Source: an uncultured Bacteroidales bacterium
Lineage (GTDB): Bacteria > Bacteroidota > Bacteroidia > Bacteroidales > Bacteroidaceae
Direction of reading: 5' to 3'
DNA: 64,000 bases
Assembly (NCBI GenBank): GCA_902784475.1
Contig: CACZUX010000019.1
Coordinates: 1-64,000, forward strand
Of the stretch, positions 34,576 through 43,988 are shown one piece after another. The notes under the pieces were generated by a model that searched no databases, had not been told where the DNA came from, and saw nothing but the letters and a program-made list of their open reading frames with translations. Numbering within the stretch: position 1 is the stretch's first letter; each line of letters starts with the position of its first letter. The translations under genes and the position numbers were made by a program.

Positions 34576-36123
34576 TCAAAGTCCTCGCTCGGCCCAGTCG
34601 CCGCGATCAAGGTTGCGGTAGCCGATGGCTTCTGCTATGTGGGCCGTTTCCACTTTTTCGCTACCGGCCAAATCGGCAATGGTGCGTGCCACTTTGAGGA
34701 TGCGGCTGTAGGCGCGGGCCGATAGTTTCAACCGTTCCATCGCCAAACGCAGCATCTCAAGGCCTTGAGTGTCGGGCTCGGCGTAGCGGTGGAGCATCTT
34801 TTCTGTCATTTGAGCGTTACAGTGGATGTTTTTGTCGTTCTTAAAACGTTCCTCTTGAATGGCTCGCGCCTTCACCACGCGTTCGCGGATTGCGGACGAC
34901 GGTTCGCCGGGCTTCATCTGAGAGAGTTGGGCAAAAGGCACAGCTTGTATCTCGCAATGGATGTCAATGCGGTCGAGCAGAGGACCGCTGATTTTGGAGA
35001 GATAGCGGCCGATTTGTCCCGGAGTGCATACGCATCGATGGTGTGGATCGCCGAAATAGCCGCATGGGCACGGATTCATCGAAGCCACGAACATGAAGCT
35101 GCAAGGGTAATCCACCGTATATTTGGCGCGTGAGACATTGATAGTGCGGTCCTCCAAAGGCTGACGCAGCACTTCAAGTGTCTGGCGCTGAAATTCCGGC
35201 AATTCATCGCAAAAGAGCACCCCGTTGTGGGCCAGAGAAATCTCTCCCGGAGCGGCATTGGCGCCGCCGCCTACAAGCGCCACTTGAGAGATTGTGTGGT
35301 GAGGCGAGCGGAAGGGTCGTGTGGCAATGAGTGCAGAGTCTTTACCCAGTTTGCCGGCGACGGAGTGAATCTGAGTGGTCTCCAAGCTTTCGGACAGAGA
35401 GAGAGGTGGCAGGATGGAGGGCAGGCGCTTGGCCATCATGCTCTTGCCGCTGCCCGGGGGGCCTACCATGATGAGGTTGTGGCCGCCGGCCGCCGCCACT
35501 TCGAGCGCCCGCTTCACTGATTCCTGCCCCTTGACGTCGGCCATATCGTAGGCGCTGTCGCACTGTTGTTCGAAAAACTCCTTACGCGTGTCCATGTCAT
35601 AAGGTACGGGCGTGTCTTTGCCATTGAGAAAATTCACCACCTCGGAGATGTGGTTGAGACCATACACTTTGACTCGGTTGACGACGGCGGCTTCACGGAC
35701 GTTTTGGTTGGGCACGATGAGATTCTCGTAGCCCAGCTCTCGGGCTTTAATGGCAATGGGCAGTACACCCTTGACGGGTTGCAGACTGCCGTCCAAAGAA
35801 AGTTCTCCCACTAGCATGGTACGTTCCAGCAGCGTGGTCTCAACCTCTTTTTCCGCAGCCATAATGCCGATGGCAATGGGCAGGTCGTAGCCGCTGCCTT
35901 CCTTACGGATGTCGGCGGGAGCGAGATTAATTGTAATCTGCTTGGCAGGAAATTTGTAGCCGCTGTTTTCTACGGCAGCCACGATGCGTTCGTGACTCTC
36001 CTTGACGGCATTGTCGGGAAGTCCGACCATGCAGAAACGAATGCCGCGAGCCAGATTGACCTCAATGGTAACCTGTTGGGCATTCAGTCCCTGAACACTG
36101 GCGGAGAAGGTTTTAACCAACAT
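34576..36123 (-). CDS. comM: YifB/ComM-family Mg-chelatase-like AAA ATPase
   Basis: The protein has 515 aa. The N-terminal Lon-protease-like domain (to about 180) begins MLVKTFSASVQGLNA. The AAA+ domain has Walker A GPPGSGKS (221-228) and Walker B GVLFCDELPEF, then a cysteine-rich region (NPCPCGYFGDPHHRCVC) and a C-terminal Mg-chelatase domain. ComM promotes branch migration during natural transformation. Whether this species is competent is unknown. typA lies 3 bp upstream on the same strand. Confidence 0.93.
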   Translation of the reverse strand: MLVKTFSASVQGLNAQQVTIEVNLARGIRFCMVGLPDNAVKESHERIVAAVENSGYKFPAKQITINLAPADIRKEGSGYDLPIAIGIMAAEKEVETTLLERTMLVGELSLDGSLQPVKGVLPIAIKARELGYENLIVPNQNVREAAVVNRVKVYGLNHISEVVNFLNGKDTPVPYDMDTRKEFFEQQCDSAYDMADVKGQESVKRALEVAAAGGHNLIMVGPPGSGKSMMAKRLPSILPPLSLSESLETTQIHSVAGKLGKDSALIATRPFRSPHHTISQVALVGGGANAAPGEISLAHNGVLFCDELPEFQRQTLEVLRQPLEDRTINVSRAKYTVDYPCSFMFVASMNPCPCGYFGDPHHRCVCTPGQIGRYLSKISGPLLDRIDIHCEIQAVPFAQLSQMKPGEPSSAIRERVVKARAIQEERFKNDKNIHCNAQMTEKMLHRYAEPDTQGLEMLRLAMERLKLSARAYSRILKVARTIADLAGSEKVETAHIAEAIGYRNLDRGDWAERGL

Positions 36124-36126
36124 GGG

Positions 36127-37935
36127 TTACTCTTCTTTGGATCGTCCGGAGCGTTTGCGCTCCAGGTGGTCCAGGATGATCTTGCGCATCCTCATCGACT
36201 TGGGCGTGACCTCCACGTATTCGTCTTCCTTGATATACTCCAGAGCTTCCTCCAGAGAGAAGATGGTGGCCGGAATGATGCGCGCCTTCTCGTCGGAGCC
36301 CGAGGCACGCATGTTGGTCAGCTGCTTGGCCTTCGTGACATTGACCACCAGGTCGTTGTCGTGGACGTGCTCACCCACCACCTGGCCGGCATAGACCTGC
36401 TCCTGGGGCTCGATGAAGAAGCGGCCGCGGTCCTGCAGGTTGTTGATGGAATAGGCGAAAGCCGTGCCCGTCTCCATGGAAATCATGGAGCCGTTGGTGC
36501 GGCGCTGTATGTCGCCCTTGTAGGGCTGGTACTCCTTGAAGCGATGCGCCATGATGGCCTCGCCCTGGGAGGCGGTGAGCAGGTTGGTGCGCAGGCCGAT
36601 GATGCCGCGCGAGGGGATCAGGAACTCTATGTTGATGCGGTCGCCCTGGCTCTCCATCGACGTCATCTCGCCCTTGCGGCGCGTGACCATGTCAATCATC
36701 TTGGAGGAGAACTCCTCGGGGACGTTGATGGTGAGCTCCTCGATCGGCTCGCAGCGCTCGCCGTCGATCTCCTTGTAGATGACCTGAGGCTGGCCCACCT
36801 GCAGCTCGTAGCCCTCGCGGCGCATCGTCTCGATGAGCACCGAGAGATGGAGCACGCCGCGGCCGGCCACCAGCCAGCGGTCGGTGTAGCCGTCCACGAG
36901 GGAGACGCGCAGGGCGAGGTTCTTCTCCAGCTCCTTGTCCAGGCGCTCGCTGATGTGGCGCGAGGTGCAGAACTTGCCTTCCTTGCCGAAGAAGGGCGAG
37001 TCGTTGATGGTGAAGAGCATCGACATGGTGGGCTCGTCGATGGAGATGGGCGGCAGGGCCTCGGGATTGTCGTAGTCGCAGAGCGTGTCGCCGATCTCGA
37101 AGTGCTCCAGGCCGACGATGGCGCAGATGTCGCCCGAGGTGACCTCCTGCGTCTTCTGGCGGCCCATGCCGGTGAAGGTGTGGAGCTCCTTGATCTTGGT
37201 CTTCTCCATGGAGCCGTCGCGATGGCAGACGGTGATGTTCATGCCTTCGCGCAGCGTGCCGCGGTGGACGCGGCCCACGGCGATGCGTCCCGTGTAGTTG
37301 CTGTAGTCGAGCGAGGTGATGAGCATCTGCGGCGTGCCCTCCAAGACGGTGGGGGCGGGGATGTGCTCGATGATGGCGTCCAGAAGATAGGTGATGTCCT
37401 CGGTGGGCGCGGCCCAGTCGGGGCCCATCCAGCCGTTCTTGGCGCTGCCGTAGATGACGGGGAAGTCGAGCTGCTCCTCGGTGGCGTCGAGGTCGCACAT
37501 AAGGTCGAAGACCATCTCGTAGACCTCCTCGGGGCGGCAGTTGGGCTTGTCCACCTTGTTGACCACCACGACGGGCTTGAGGCCGATCTCAAGGGCCTTC
37601 TGCAGGACGAAGCGCGTCTGGGGCATGGGGCCTTCGAAGGCGTCGACCAGCAGCAGGCAGCCGTCGGCCATGTTGAGCACGCGCTCCACCTCGCCGCCGA
37701 AGTCGCTGTGGCCCGGGGTGTCGATGATGTTGATCTTGGTGCCCTTGTACTGGATGGACACGTTCTTGGAGAGGATGGTGATGCCGCGCTCGCGCTCCAG
37801 CTCGTTGTTGTCGAGCATGAGCTCGCCCGTCTGCTGGTTGTCGCGGAAGAGGTTGCCGGCCAGCAGCATCTTGTCCACCAGAGTGGTCTTGCCGTGGTCC
37901 ACGTGCGCGATGATGGCGATATTTCTGATATCCAT
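36127..37935 (-). CDS. typA: Ribosome-associated GTPase TypA/BipA
   Basis: The protein has 602 aa, the standard length. The G domain starts [13 protein letters not shown] (P-loop at residues 10-18), then [10 protein letters not shown] and NKVDKP. Domains II, III and V and the TypA-specific C-terminal domain follow ([14 protein letters not shown]). It binds the ribosome under stress and aids 50S assembly. It lies downstream of rpsO, separated by a terminator, with no clear promoter of its own. Confidence 0.97.
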   Translation of the reverse strand: MDIRNIAIIAHVDHGKTTLVDKMLLAGNLFRDNQQTGELMLDNNELERERGITILSKNVSIQYKGTKINIIDTPGHSDFGGEVERVLNMADGCLLLVDAFEGPMPQTRFVLQKALEIGLKPVVVVNKVDKPNCRPEEVYEMVFDLMCDLDATEEQLDFPVIYGSAKNGWMGPDWAAPTEDITYLLDAIIEHIPAPTVLEGTPQMLITSLDYSNYTGRIAVGRVHRGTLREGMNITVCHRDGSMEKTKIKELHTFTGMGRQKTQEVTSGDICAIVGLEHFEIGDTLCDYDNPEALPPISIDEPTMSMLFTINDSPFFGKEGKFCTSRHISERLDKELEKNLALRVSLVDGYTDRWLVAGRGVLHLSVLIETMRREGYELQVGQPQVIYKEIDGERCEPIEELTINVPEEFSSKMIDMVTRRKGEMTSMESQGDRINIEFLIPSRGIIGLRTNLLTASQGEAIMAHRFKEYQPYKGDIQRRTNGSMISMETGTAFAYSINNLQDRGRFFIEPQEQVYAGQVVGEHVHDNDLVVNVTKAKQLTNMRASGSDEKARIIPATIFSLEEALEYIKEDEYVEVTPKSMRMRKIILDHLERKRSGRSKEE

Positions 37936-37948
37936 GAGCTTGGGATTG

Positions 37949-37984
37949 AAAAAAAGAAGCCTCCGACTGAGAGGCGGAGGCTTC
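37949..37984 (-). terminator. Rho-independent terminator after rpsO
   Basis: GAAGCCTCCG / CGGAGGCTTC forms a perfect 10-bp stem with a 9-nt loop, running into seven Ts on the minus strand. It sits in the rpsO-typA gap, so typA expression may depend on read-through. Confidence 0.9.
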
Positions 37985-37999
37985 GGGGCTTTGTTTGCT

Positions 38000-38269
38000 T
38001 TACTTTCTCAGACCGAGAGCCTTGACGATGGCACGGTAGCGGTTGATGTCGCGGCTCTTGAGGTAGTTCAGGAGGGCGCGGCGCTTGCCGACAAGACCGG
38101 TGAGGGCACGCTCGGTGCTGTGGTCCTTGCGGTTCTGCTTCATGTGCTCGGTGAGGTGACTGATGCGGTAGCTGAAGAGAGCAATCTGACTCTCTGCACT
38201 GCCGGTGTCCTTCACGCCTTGGCCGAATTTGCCAAAGATCTCTTCTTTCTTAGCTGAATCCAAATACAT
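38000..38269 (-). CDS. rpsO: 30S ribosomal protein S15
   Basis: The protein has 89 aa. The S15 signature is clear (GSAESQIALFSYRISHLTEH, then RKDHSTERALTGLVGKRRAL and LNYLKSRDINRYRAIVKALG). It binds 16S rRNA helices 20-22 as a primary assembly protein. It has its own promoter (38358-38350) and terminator. Autoregulation by leader RNA is known in other bacteria but no such structure was identified here. Confidence 0.98.
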   Translation of the reverse strand: MYLDSAKKEEIFGKFGQGVKDTGSAESQIALFSYRISHLTEHMKQNRKDHSTERALTGLVGKRRALLNYLKSRDINRYRAIVKALGLRK

Positions 38270-38349
38270 TGTTGTAATGGTTTAAAGTAAACTTGTTTGT
38301 TGAGCAGCTCCTCCGCACGCTTCACGGCACTGTACTCACAAATGCGGGT

Positions 38350-38358
38350 GCAAAGGTA
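38350..38358 (-). promoter_or_regulatory. Minus-strand -7 element of rpsO
   Basis: TACCTTTGC (38358-38350) gives a leader of about 75 nt before the rpsO start. No TTG at standard distance; a heptamer array starts 9 bp upstream of the element and covers the -33 position. Confidence 0.7.
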
Positions 38359-38366
38359 CGAAAAAT

Positions 38367-38401
38367 AGTTGAGAGTTGGGAGTTTAGAGTTTAAAGTTGG
38401 G
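38367..38401 (+). repeat. Five tandem heptamers (AGTTGAG type)
   Basis: The units are AGTTGAG, AGTTGGG, AGTTTAG, AGTTTAA and AGTTGGG, contiguous. They lie between the divergent rpsO and YfhO promoters. Confidence 0.8.
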
Positions 38402-38432
38402 GCTTTTTTTCATGATTTGTGTGTTTTTTTGC

Positions 38433-38441
38433 TAATTTTGC
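38433..38441 (+). promoter_or_regulatory. -7 element of the YfhO gene
   Basis: TAATTTTGC lies 19 bp before the ATG. A TTTG at 38416 is only 13 bp upstream, shorter than normal. Confidence 0.5.
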
Positions 38442-38460
38442 ACCCAAAAAGCGACGAACG

Positions 38461-40962
38461 ATGAAAAAATATCTGGGCGATGCCGCCGCCGTGGCGGTCT
38501 TTGTGATGATCAGCGTGCTCTACTTCATGGTGCCCCTCAGGGACGGCCTCGTGCTGGGCGGACACGACCACACGGGCGGCGTGGGGGCCGGACAGGAGAT
38601 GGAGCTCTACCGCAAGGCGCACCACGGGGCCCGCACCCGCTGGACCAACACCCTCTTCTCGGGCATGCCCACCTATCAGATGGCGCCCTCCTACGACTCG
38701 ACCGACACGCTGGCCGCCGTGAAGAAGGTCTATATGCTCGGTCTGCCCGATGTGGCCGCCTGGGTCTTCATCCTGCTCCTGGGCTTCTACATCATGATGC
38801 GCTGCTTCGACTTCCGCTGGTGGATGGCTTCGCTGGGCGCCGTCTTGTGGGCCTTCTCCAGCTACTACTTCATCATCATCGGCGCGGGCCACATCTGGAA
38901 GGTGCTCACGCTGGCCTTCATCCCGCCCACCATCGGCGGCATGGCGCTCTGCTACCGCGGACGCTACGCCTGGGGCACGGTCCTCACGGCGCTCTTCATG
39001 GGCCTGCAGATCCTGAGCAACCACGTGCAGATGAGCTACTACTTCGGCTTCGTCATCGCCGCGCTGGCGCTGGCCTGGCTCCTGGAGGCGCTCATGAAGG
39101 AATCCTCTGAAAGAACGGCCGCACTCGGGCGCTGGCTCCGGGGGACGCTCGCCTTCGCTGCGGGCTGCATCCTGGGCGTCATGATGAACATCAGCAACCT
39201 CTACCACACCTGGGAATACTCCCGCGAGAGCATGCGCAGCAAGTCGGAGCTGACGCACGTGAGCAAAGACCCCGCCGACCAGACCTCCAGCGGCCTGGAG
39301 CGCAGCTACATCACCATGTGGAGCTACGGCATCGGGGAGACTTGGACGCTGCTCGTGCCCAACACCAAGGGCGGCGCCTCCGTGCCCCTGACGCGCAGCG
39401 AGAAAGCCATGTCGCTGGCCAAGAACGACTACATGCCCCTCTATCAGCAGCTGGGGCAGTATTGGGGCGAGCAGCCCGGCACCTCGGGTCCCGTCTATGT
39501 CGGCGCCTTCGTCTGCATGCTCTTCGTGCTGGGGCTGCTGCTGGTGAAGGGACCGCTGCCCTGGTGTCTGCTCGTGGTGACGATGCTCTCCATCGCCCTC
39601 TCCTGGGGCCGCAATATGATGGGTTTCACCGACTTCTTCCTCGACCACTTCCCCATGTACGACAAGTTCCGCACGGTGGCCTCCATACTGGTCATCGCCG
39701 AGTTCACCATCCCCTTCCTCGGGCTGCTGGGTCTGAGGGCGCTCCTGGAGAACAGGGGGCGGAGGGAGATGTTTGACGTCAAGCCCGAGAAGGCGCTCTG
39801 GATTGCCTTCGCCCTGACGGCCGGTCTCTGCGGCCTCTTCTGGCTGCTGCCCGACGTGTTCTTCGGAAACTATGTCTCGGAGCAGGAGCGCGAGGGCATC
39901 CTCTCGCTGGCGCAGTACGGATGGCCCGTGGCAGACATCCTGCAGAACCTCAGCGACATGCGCCGCGCCGTGTTCCGTGCCGACTGCCTGCGTTCGCTGG
40001 GCTTCATCATCGCCGGCACCGCCCTGCTCTGGGCCACGATGAAGGGGCGCCTCAGGGAGCAGTGGGGCGTCGTGCTGATTGCCCTGCTCTGTCTGGTGGA
40101 CATGTGGGGCGTGGACAAGCGCTACCTCAACGACGGCATGTTCCAGCGGAAATTCACCGCCGAACGCCTCTTCCCCAAGACCGAGGCCGACGAATACATC
40201 CTCTCTGACCCCGACCTCTACTACCGCACGCTCGACCTGACCTGCTCCACCTTCAACAGCAACGACGCGGGCTACTGGCACAAGTCCGTCGGCGGCTATC
40301 ACGCCGCCAAGCTGCGCCGCTATCAGGAGGTCATCGAGGCCCATCTCCACGGCGAGATGAAGCGGCTGGGCGACGCCGCCACTGCGACCGGCGGACGGCT
40401 CGACGAGGTTCGGGGCGACTCGCTCTGGCCCGTGCTCGACATGCTCAATGCGAAGTATGTGCTCATGTCGGCCGGCGAGGGGCGGAAGGTCGCCGTGGAG
40501 AACCCCTGGGCCATGGGCAACGCCTGGTTTGTGCGTGAAGTACGCAAAGTGCCCAACGCCGACGAAGAGCTCGCCGCCCTCTCGCGCGTCAACCTGCGCG
40601 AGACGGCCGTGACGCAGAGCGACCTCACCGGCGGGGGCGAAGGCCGCTGCCGCCTGACATCCTACGAAGCCAACCGCCTCACTTACGAAACGGAAAGCCC
40701 GAAGGGCGGCACCGTGGTCTTCTCCGAAATCTGGTATCCCGGCTGGACGGCCACCGTGGACGGGGAGGAGACGGAGGTCTTTCGCGTGAACTATATATTG
40801 CGCGCCATACGCGTGCCCGAGGGACGCCATGACGTCGTGCTCACCTTCGACCCCAAGACGGTGAAGCTGACGGAGGCCGTGGCCTACGGCGCGCTCTCGG
40901 TGCTTCTCCTCATTGTGGTCTCCATCTCAGTCAGAAGCCTGTGGAAACGTCGCCGCTCATAA
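38461..40962 (+). CDS. YfhO-family polytopic membrane protein
   Basis: The protein has 833 aa. About 11-13 TM helices are visible, with a large luminal loop after the first (GGHDHTGGVGAGQEMELYR, FSGMPTYQMAP), and a soluble C-terminal beta domain (FSEIWYPGWTATVDGEETEV) near the last helix. YfhO proteins are GT-C-like and are needed for glycosylation of lipoteichoic acid or other envelope glycans. The next glycosyltransferase gene overlaps it by 22 bp, which points to a shared glycan pathway. Confidence 0.88.
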   Translation: MKKYLGDAAAVAVFVMISVLYFMVPLRDGLVLGGHDHTGGVGAGQEMELYRKAHHGARTRWTNTLFSGMPTYQMAPSYDSTDTLAAVKKVYMLGLPDVAAWVFILLLGFYIMMRCFDFRWWMASLGAVLWAFSSYYFIIIGAGHIWKVLTLAFIPPTIGGMALCYRGRYAWGTVLTALFMGLQILSNHVQMSYYFGFVIAALALAWLLEALMKESSERTAALGRWLRGTLAFAAGCILGVMMNISNLYHTWEYSRESMRSKSELTHVSKDPADQTSSGLERSYITMWSYGIGETWTLLVPNTKGGASVPLTRSEKAMSLAKNDYMPLYQQLGQYWGEQPGTSGPVYVGAFVCMLFVLGLLLVKGPLPWCLLVVTMLSIALSWGRNMMGFTDFFLDHFPMYDKFRTVASILVIAEFTIPFLGLLGLRALLENRGRREMFDVKPEKALWIAFALTAGLCGLFWLLPDVFFGNYVSEQEREGILSLAQYGWPVADILQNLSDMRRAVFRADCLRSLGFIIAGTALLWATMKGRLREQWGVVLIALLCLVDMWGVDKRYLNDGMFQRKFTAERLFPKTEADEYILSDPDLYYRTLDLTCSTFNSNDAGYWHKSVGGYHAAKLRRYQEVIEAHLHGEMKRLGDAATATGGRLDEVRGDSLWPVLDMLNAKYVLMSAGEGRKVAVENPWAMGNAWFVREVRKVPNADEELAALSRVNLRETAVTQSDLTGGGEGRCRLTSYEANRLTYETESPKGGTVVFSEIWYPGWTATVDGEETEVFRVNYILRAIRVPEGRHDVVLTFDPKTVKLTEAVAYGALSVLLLIVVSISVRSLWKRRRS

Positions 40963-41723
40963 GCGTCATCACCTGCACCTACAACGCCGCCGCCACGCTG
41001 GAGCGCACGCTCCGCAGTGTGGCCCGGCAGACCTATCCCCGCGTGGAGCATCTGCTGGTGGACGGCTGCAGCACGGACGGCACTTTTGCCCGAATCCAAC
41101 GCTATGTGGAGCGCGGAATGCCCTACAGCGTGCGTGTGGTCAGAGAGCCCGATGCGGGCCTCTACGACGCCATGAACAAGGGCATACGCCAGGCCTCGGG
41201 CGACTACATCGTCTTCCTCAACGCGGGCGATACGTTGCACGATGAGGACTGCCTCGCGCGCGTGGCCGCCGCGCTGGACTGGGCCCGGGGCGACCTGCGC
41301 AGCACCGCCATCGCCTACGGTGAGACCGACATCGTGGACGCCGAAGGCCGCTTCGTCCGCCACCGTCGCCTCAAGACTCCGGAGCGCCTCACCTGGCGCA
41401 GCTTCCGCGAGGGCATGAGGGTGTGCCATCAGAGTTTCTACGTGCGCCGCGACCTGGCGCTGGCCACGCCCTTTGACCTGCGCTATCGCTACTCGGCCGA
41501 CTTCGACTGGTGTGTGCGTCTGCTCAAATACGTGGGACGGAGGCGTCTGCCCGTGGTCAACACGCACGCCGTCCTTACGGACTATCTCCAGGAGGGCATG
41601 ACCACGCAGAACCACCGCGCCTCACTCTTGGAGCGCTGGCGCGTGATGTGCCGCCACTACGGATGGGGCACGACCGCCGTGATGCATCTTTGGTTTTGCC
41701 TGAGGGCGCTCTACATGCGGTAG
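40941..41723 (+). CDS. Family 2 glycosyltransferase (WcaA-like)
   Basis: The protein has 260 aa from a GTG start inside the YfhO gene. The GT-A nucleotide-sugar fold is seen in ISVITCTYNAAATLERTLRS, EHLLVDGCSTDGT and FLNAGD, the DxD position being replaced by NAGD as in many WcaA-type enzymes. The segment EPDAGLYDAMNKGI is characteristic of this subgroup. The gene is non-processive with no TM segment. Its 3' end overlaps the convergent GT4 gene by 13 bp. Confidence 0.9.
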   Translation: METSPLISVITCTYNAAATLERTLRSVARQTYPRVEHLLVDGCSTDGTFARIQRYVERGMPYSVRVVREPDAGLYDAMNKGIRQASGDYIVFLNAGDTLHDEDCLARVAAALDWARGDLRSTAIAYGETDIVDAEGRFVRHRRLKTPERLTWRSFREGMRVCHQSFYVRRDLALATPFDLRYRYSADFDWCVRLLKYVGRRRLPVVNTHAVLTDYLQEGMTTQNHRASLLERWRVMCRHYGWGTTAVMHLWFCLRALYMR

Positions 41724-42805
41724 AGCTCCAGATGGGCTTTTGCGACTTTTTCGGGTGAGAAGAGACACCGTGCCGAGAGTGCGGCCTCTTCGTTGTACTC
41801 TGGATGGGCGAGCACGTTGCGGATGCCTTCGGCCAGATCTTCGCTGCTGCGGGGGCGGGCCAGATAACCCGTCTTGCCGTGCTCAATCATCTCGGGAATG
41901 CCGCCCACGGCGAAGGCCACGCAGGGGGTGCCGCAGGAGAGGGCTTCGGCCACGGTGTTGGGCAGGTTGTCGCCCAGAGAGGGCGTAACGAAGACGTCGG
42001 CCGCGGCGTAGGCCAGCGGCATCTTCTCGGGCGGCAGCGAGAGACCCCCGCGCCCGATGACGACGGGCCGGACACGGGGCAGAAGCTTCAGGGCCTCCTC
42101 CAGATAACGGAAACCCTTGCGTTCGTCGCGGACGTTCTGTGCGCAGAAGAGCACCACCTTTTGGTTAAGGTCAAGGTCTAGGTTCAAAGTCCGCCGGGCT
42201 TCGGCGCGGGGGATGGGTCGGAAGAGCTCCTGGGGGATGCAGTTGTTGATGTGGGTCACGCGGGCCTCGGGCATCGCCTGGCGGGCGCGCTCCGTGATCC
42301 ACTCGCTGCAGCCGATGAAATGGATTTTTTTGGACGGAATGCCCATGCGGTCGAGAAAGGGTGTCGCTCCCGAAGGCACGTCGTCGCGGTAGTGCTCCAA
42401 ACCCAGATAAGGCCACTCGTCGTGGAGCGTCCAAAAGACTTTTTTGCCCGAAGCCACCATCTCCCGGAGCTGGCCCAGCGAGAGCAGGCCCTGATTCACC
42501 CAATGCAGATGCACGACGTCGGCCTCGCGGTATTCTTTGGTGGAGAGAATGTCCACGCCGTCGCTCATGAGGTCGTAGGGCCAGGTGCGCGAGAGGGGCA
42601 GATGCAGCCGCCACATGAGGCACAGGCGTTCCATGACCTTCGGCCACGTGCTTCCAACGGTCGTGACGAGGGGATCTGTGGTCTGACGGTCGCGCACCAG
42701 CATGCGCACATCTACCCCTTCGGCGCGAAGGGCTCCGAGCAGGCGTTTGGCGGCAATGGCGCCGCCGCCGGTGCATTCGGCTGTGGAGAGGAGCAGCACT
42801 TTCAT
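41711..42805 (-). CDS. Family 4 glycosyltransferase (GT-B)
   Basis: The protein has 364 aa from the ATG at 42805; longer upstream frames cross the promoter. The N-terminus KVLLLSTAECTGGGAIAAKR and the C-terminal donor site DVFVTPSLGDNLPNTVAEAL (an EX7E-like region) followed by GTPCVAFAVGGIPEMI define GT4. It transfers a sugar from a nucleotide donor to a surface glycan. The -7 element TACTTTTGC ends 4 bp upstream of the start codon, so its mRNA may be leaderless. Confidence 0.9.
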   Translation of the reverse strand: MKVLLLSTAECTGGGAIAAKRLLGALRAEGVDVRMLVRDRQTTDPLVTTVGSTWPKVMERLCLMWRLHLPLSRTWPYDLMSDGVDILSTKEYREADVVHLHWVNQGLLSLGQLREMVASGKKVFWTLHDEWPYLGLEHYRDDVPSGATPFLDRMGIPSKKIHFIGCSEWITERARQAMPEARVTHINNCIPQELFRPIPRAEARRTLNLDLDLNQKVVLFCAQNVRDERKGFRYLEEALKLLPRVRPVVIGRGGLSLPPEKMPLAYAAADVFVTPSLGDNLPNTVAEALSCGTPCVAFAVGGIPEMIEHGKTGYLARPRSSEDLAEGIRNVLAHPEYNEEAALSARCLFSPEKVAKAHLELYRM

Positions 42806-42808
42806 GCC

Positions 42809-42817
42809 GCAAAAGTA
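42809..42817 (-). promoter_or_regulatory. -7 element of the GT4 gene, almost touching the start codon
   Basis: TACTTTTGC (42817-42809) on the minus strand. The ATG begins at 42805, so transcription should begin at or just beyond the start codon. Confidence 0.55.
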
Positions 42818-42881
42818 AGAAAAAAAACACAAATAGGCCATTTTCGCGTGTGCATAAGCGCGTATTATCAACATTTTTTTA

Positions 42882-42890
42882 TACTTTTGC
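42882..42890 (+). promoter_or_regulatory. -7 element of the acyltransferase-LicD-flippase operon
   Basis: TACTTTTGC, identical to the divergent GT4 element. The ATG at 42903 follows only 12 bp later, predicting a leader of about 6 nt. Confidence 0.6.
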
Positions 42891-42902
42891 GCACGGAACG
42901 TG

Positions 42903-43988
42903 ATGGAAAAAAGCAAAAACAGGATAGAGTGGCTCGACGCTATGCGCGGCTTCACGATGGTGATGGTGGTGGCCTACCACGTGGGGCTCATCACCTTCGG
43001 CGAGAGTGCCCGACAGTCGGCCTCGATGTCGCTGCTGGTGCTCTTCCGCATGCCCCTGTTCTTCTTCGTGAGCGGCTATCTGGCCTTTCGCCCGAAGTTC
43101 ATCTGGACGGCGGCGAGCACTTTGCAGCAACTCTGGAAGAAGTTCCGCGTGCAGCTGCTGCCCACGGCGCTCTTCATGTGCGCCTTCGCCGTGATCCGCT
43201 GCAAGTCGTTCCTGCCGGCCATGGAGCGCATGCTCCAGAGTCCGACCAAGGGGGGCTACTGGTTCACGCTGGTGCTGCTCTACATGTTCATCCTCTACTA
43301 CCTCTTCGCCTTCGTCGAGCAGCATTTCCGCTGGCGGGAGCGCTCGTGGCACTGGGTGCCGATCACGCTGCTGTGGGTGGCGAGTGTGGCGGTCTATGAG
43401 ACGGCCTATATGCCCAAGGTGTTCTCTTATCCCAAAGATCCCTTCTGGCGCGTGAGCAGCCTCATACAGCTGGTCTATTTCTTCCAGTTCTTCCTCATGG
43501 GTAACATCGTACGCCGCTACTGGAAGACGGCCGAGCGCATCTTCGACTCGAAGTGGTTCGTGCCCCTGGTGGTCGTCGTGGCCTTCTTCTGCGCCTCGGA
43601 CTATCTGCGCTGGCACACGCTGCGTCTGACCTGGGCCAATCTGCCCCGCACGCTGGCCATGTATATGACGATGCTCCTGTGCATGCTCTTCTTTCGTCGT
43701 TATCAGGCCTCGTTCACGAAGGAATCCCGACTCGGGCGCACGCTGCAGTACATCGGCACCCGCACGCTCGACATCTATCTGCTCCACTACATCTTCCTGC
43801 CCCGAATCCCTGCCGTGGGGGTGTGGCTCAACGAGAACAGGCCCGACTTCGTCACCGGCACCGCGCTCTGTGTGGTCGTGGCCCTGCTGGTCATAGCCTT
43901 CTGTCTCATTACCAGCAGCCTGCTGCGCATCAGCCCTCTCTTCCAGGAGCACCTCTTCGGGGTGAAACAGACTAAAGACGCCTCATGA
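42903..43988 (+). CDS. Acyltransferase 3-family membrane protein (first copy)
   Basis: The protein has 361 aa with about 10 TM helices. The N-terminus IEWLDAMRGFTMVMVVAYHV has the Rx...H catalytic layout of OafA/WecH-type acyltransferases, which O-acetylate envelope sugars. It starts an operon and overlaps the second acyltransferase as ATGA. Confidence 0.85.
   Translation: MEKSKNRIEWLDAMRGFTMVMVVAYHVGLITFGESARQSASMSLLVLFRMPLFFFVSGYLAFRPKFIWTAASTLQQLWKKFRVQLLPTALFMCAFAVIRCKSFLPAMERMLQSPTKGGYWFTLVLLYMFILYYLFAFVEQHFRWRERSWHWVPITLLWVASVAVYETAYMPKVFSYPKDPFWRVSSLIQLVYFFQFFLMGNIVRRYWKTAERIFDSKWFVPLVVVVAFFCASDYLRWHTLRLTWANLPRTLAMYMTMLLCMLFFRRYQASFTKESRLGRTLQYIGTRTLDIYLLHYIFLPRIPAVGVWLNENRPDFVTGTALCVVVALLVIAFCLITSSLLRISPLFQEHLFGVKQTKDAS

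Noticed and set aside
35992..38025. 677-codon plus-strand frame opposite typA and comM
   Set aside because: It mirrors typA, whose motifs and length are fully conserved.
41711..41723. Gene fusion or frameshift between the convergent glycosyltransferases
   Set aside because: They lie on opposite strands and simply overlap by 13 bp at their 3' ends; both have intact C-termini.
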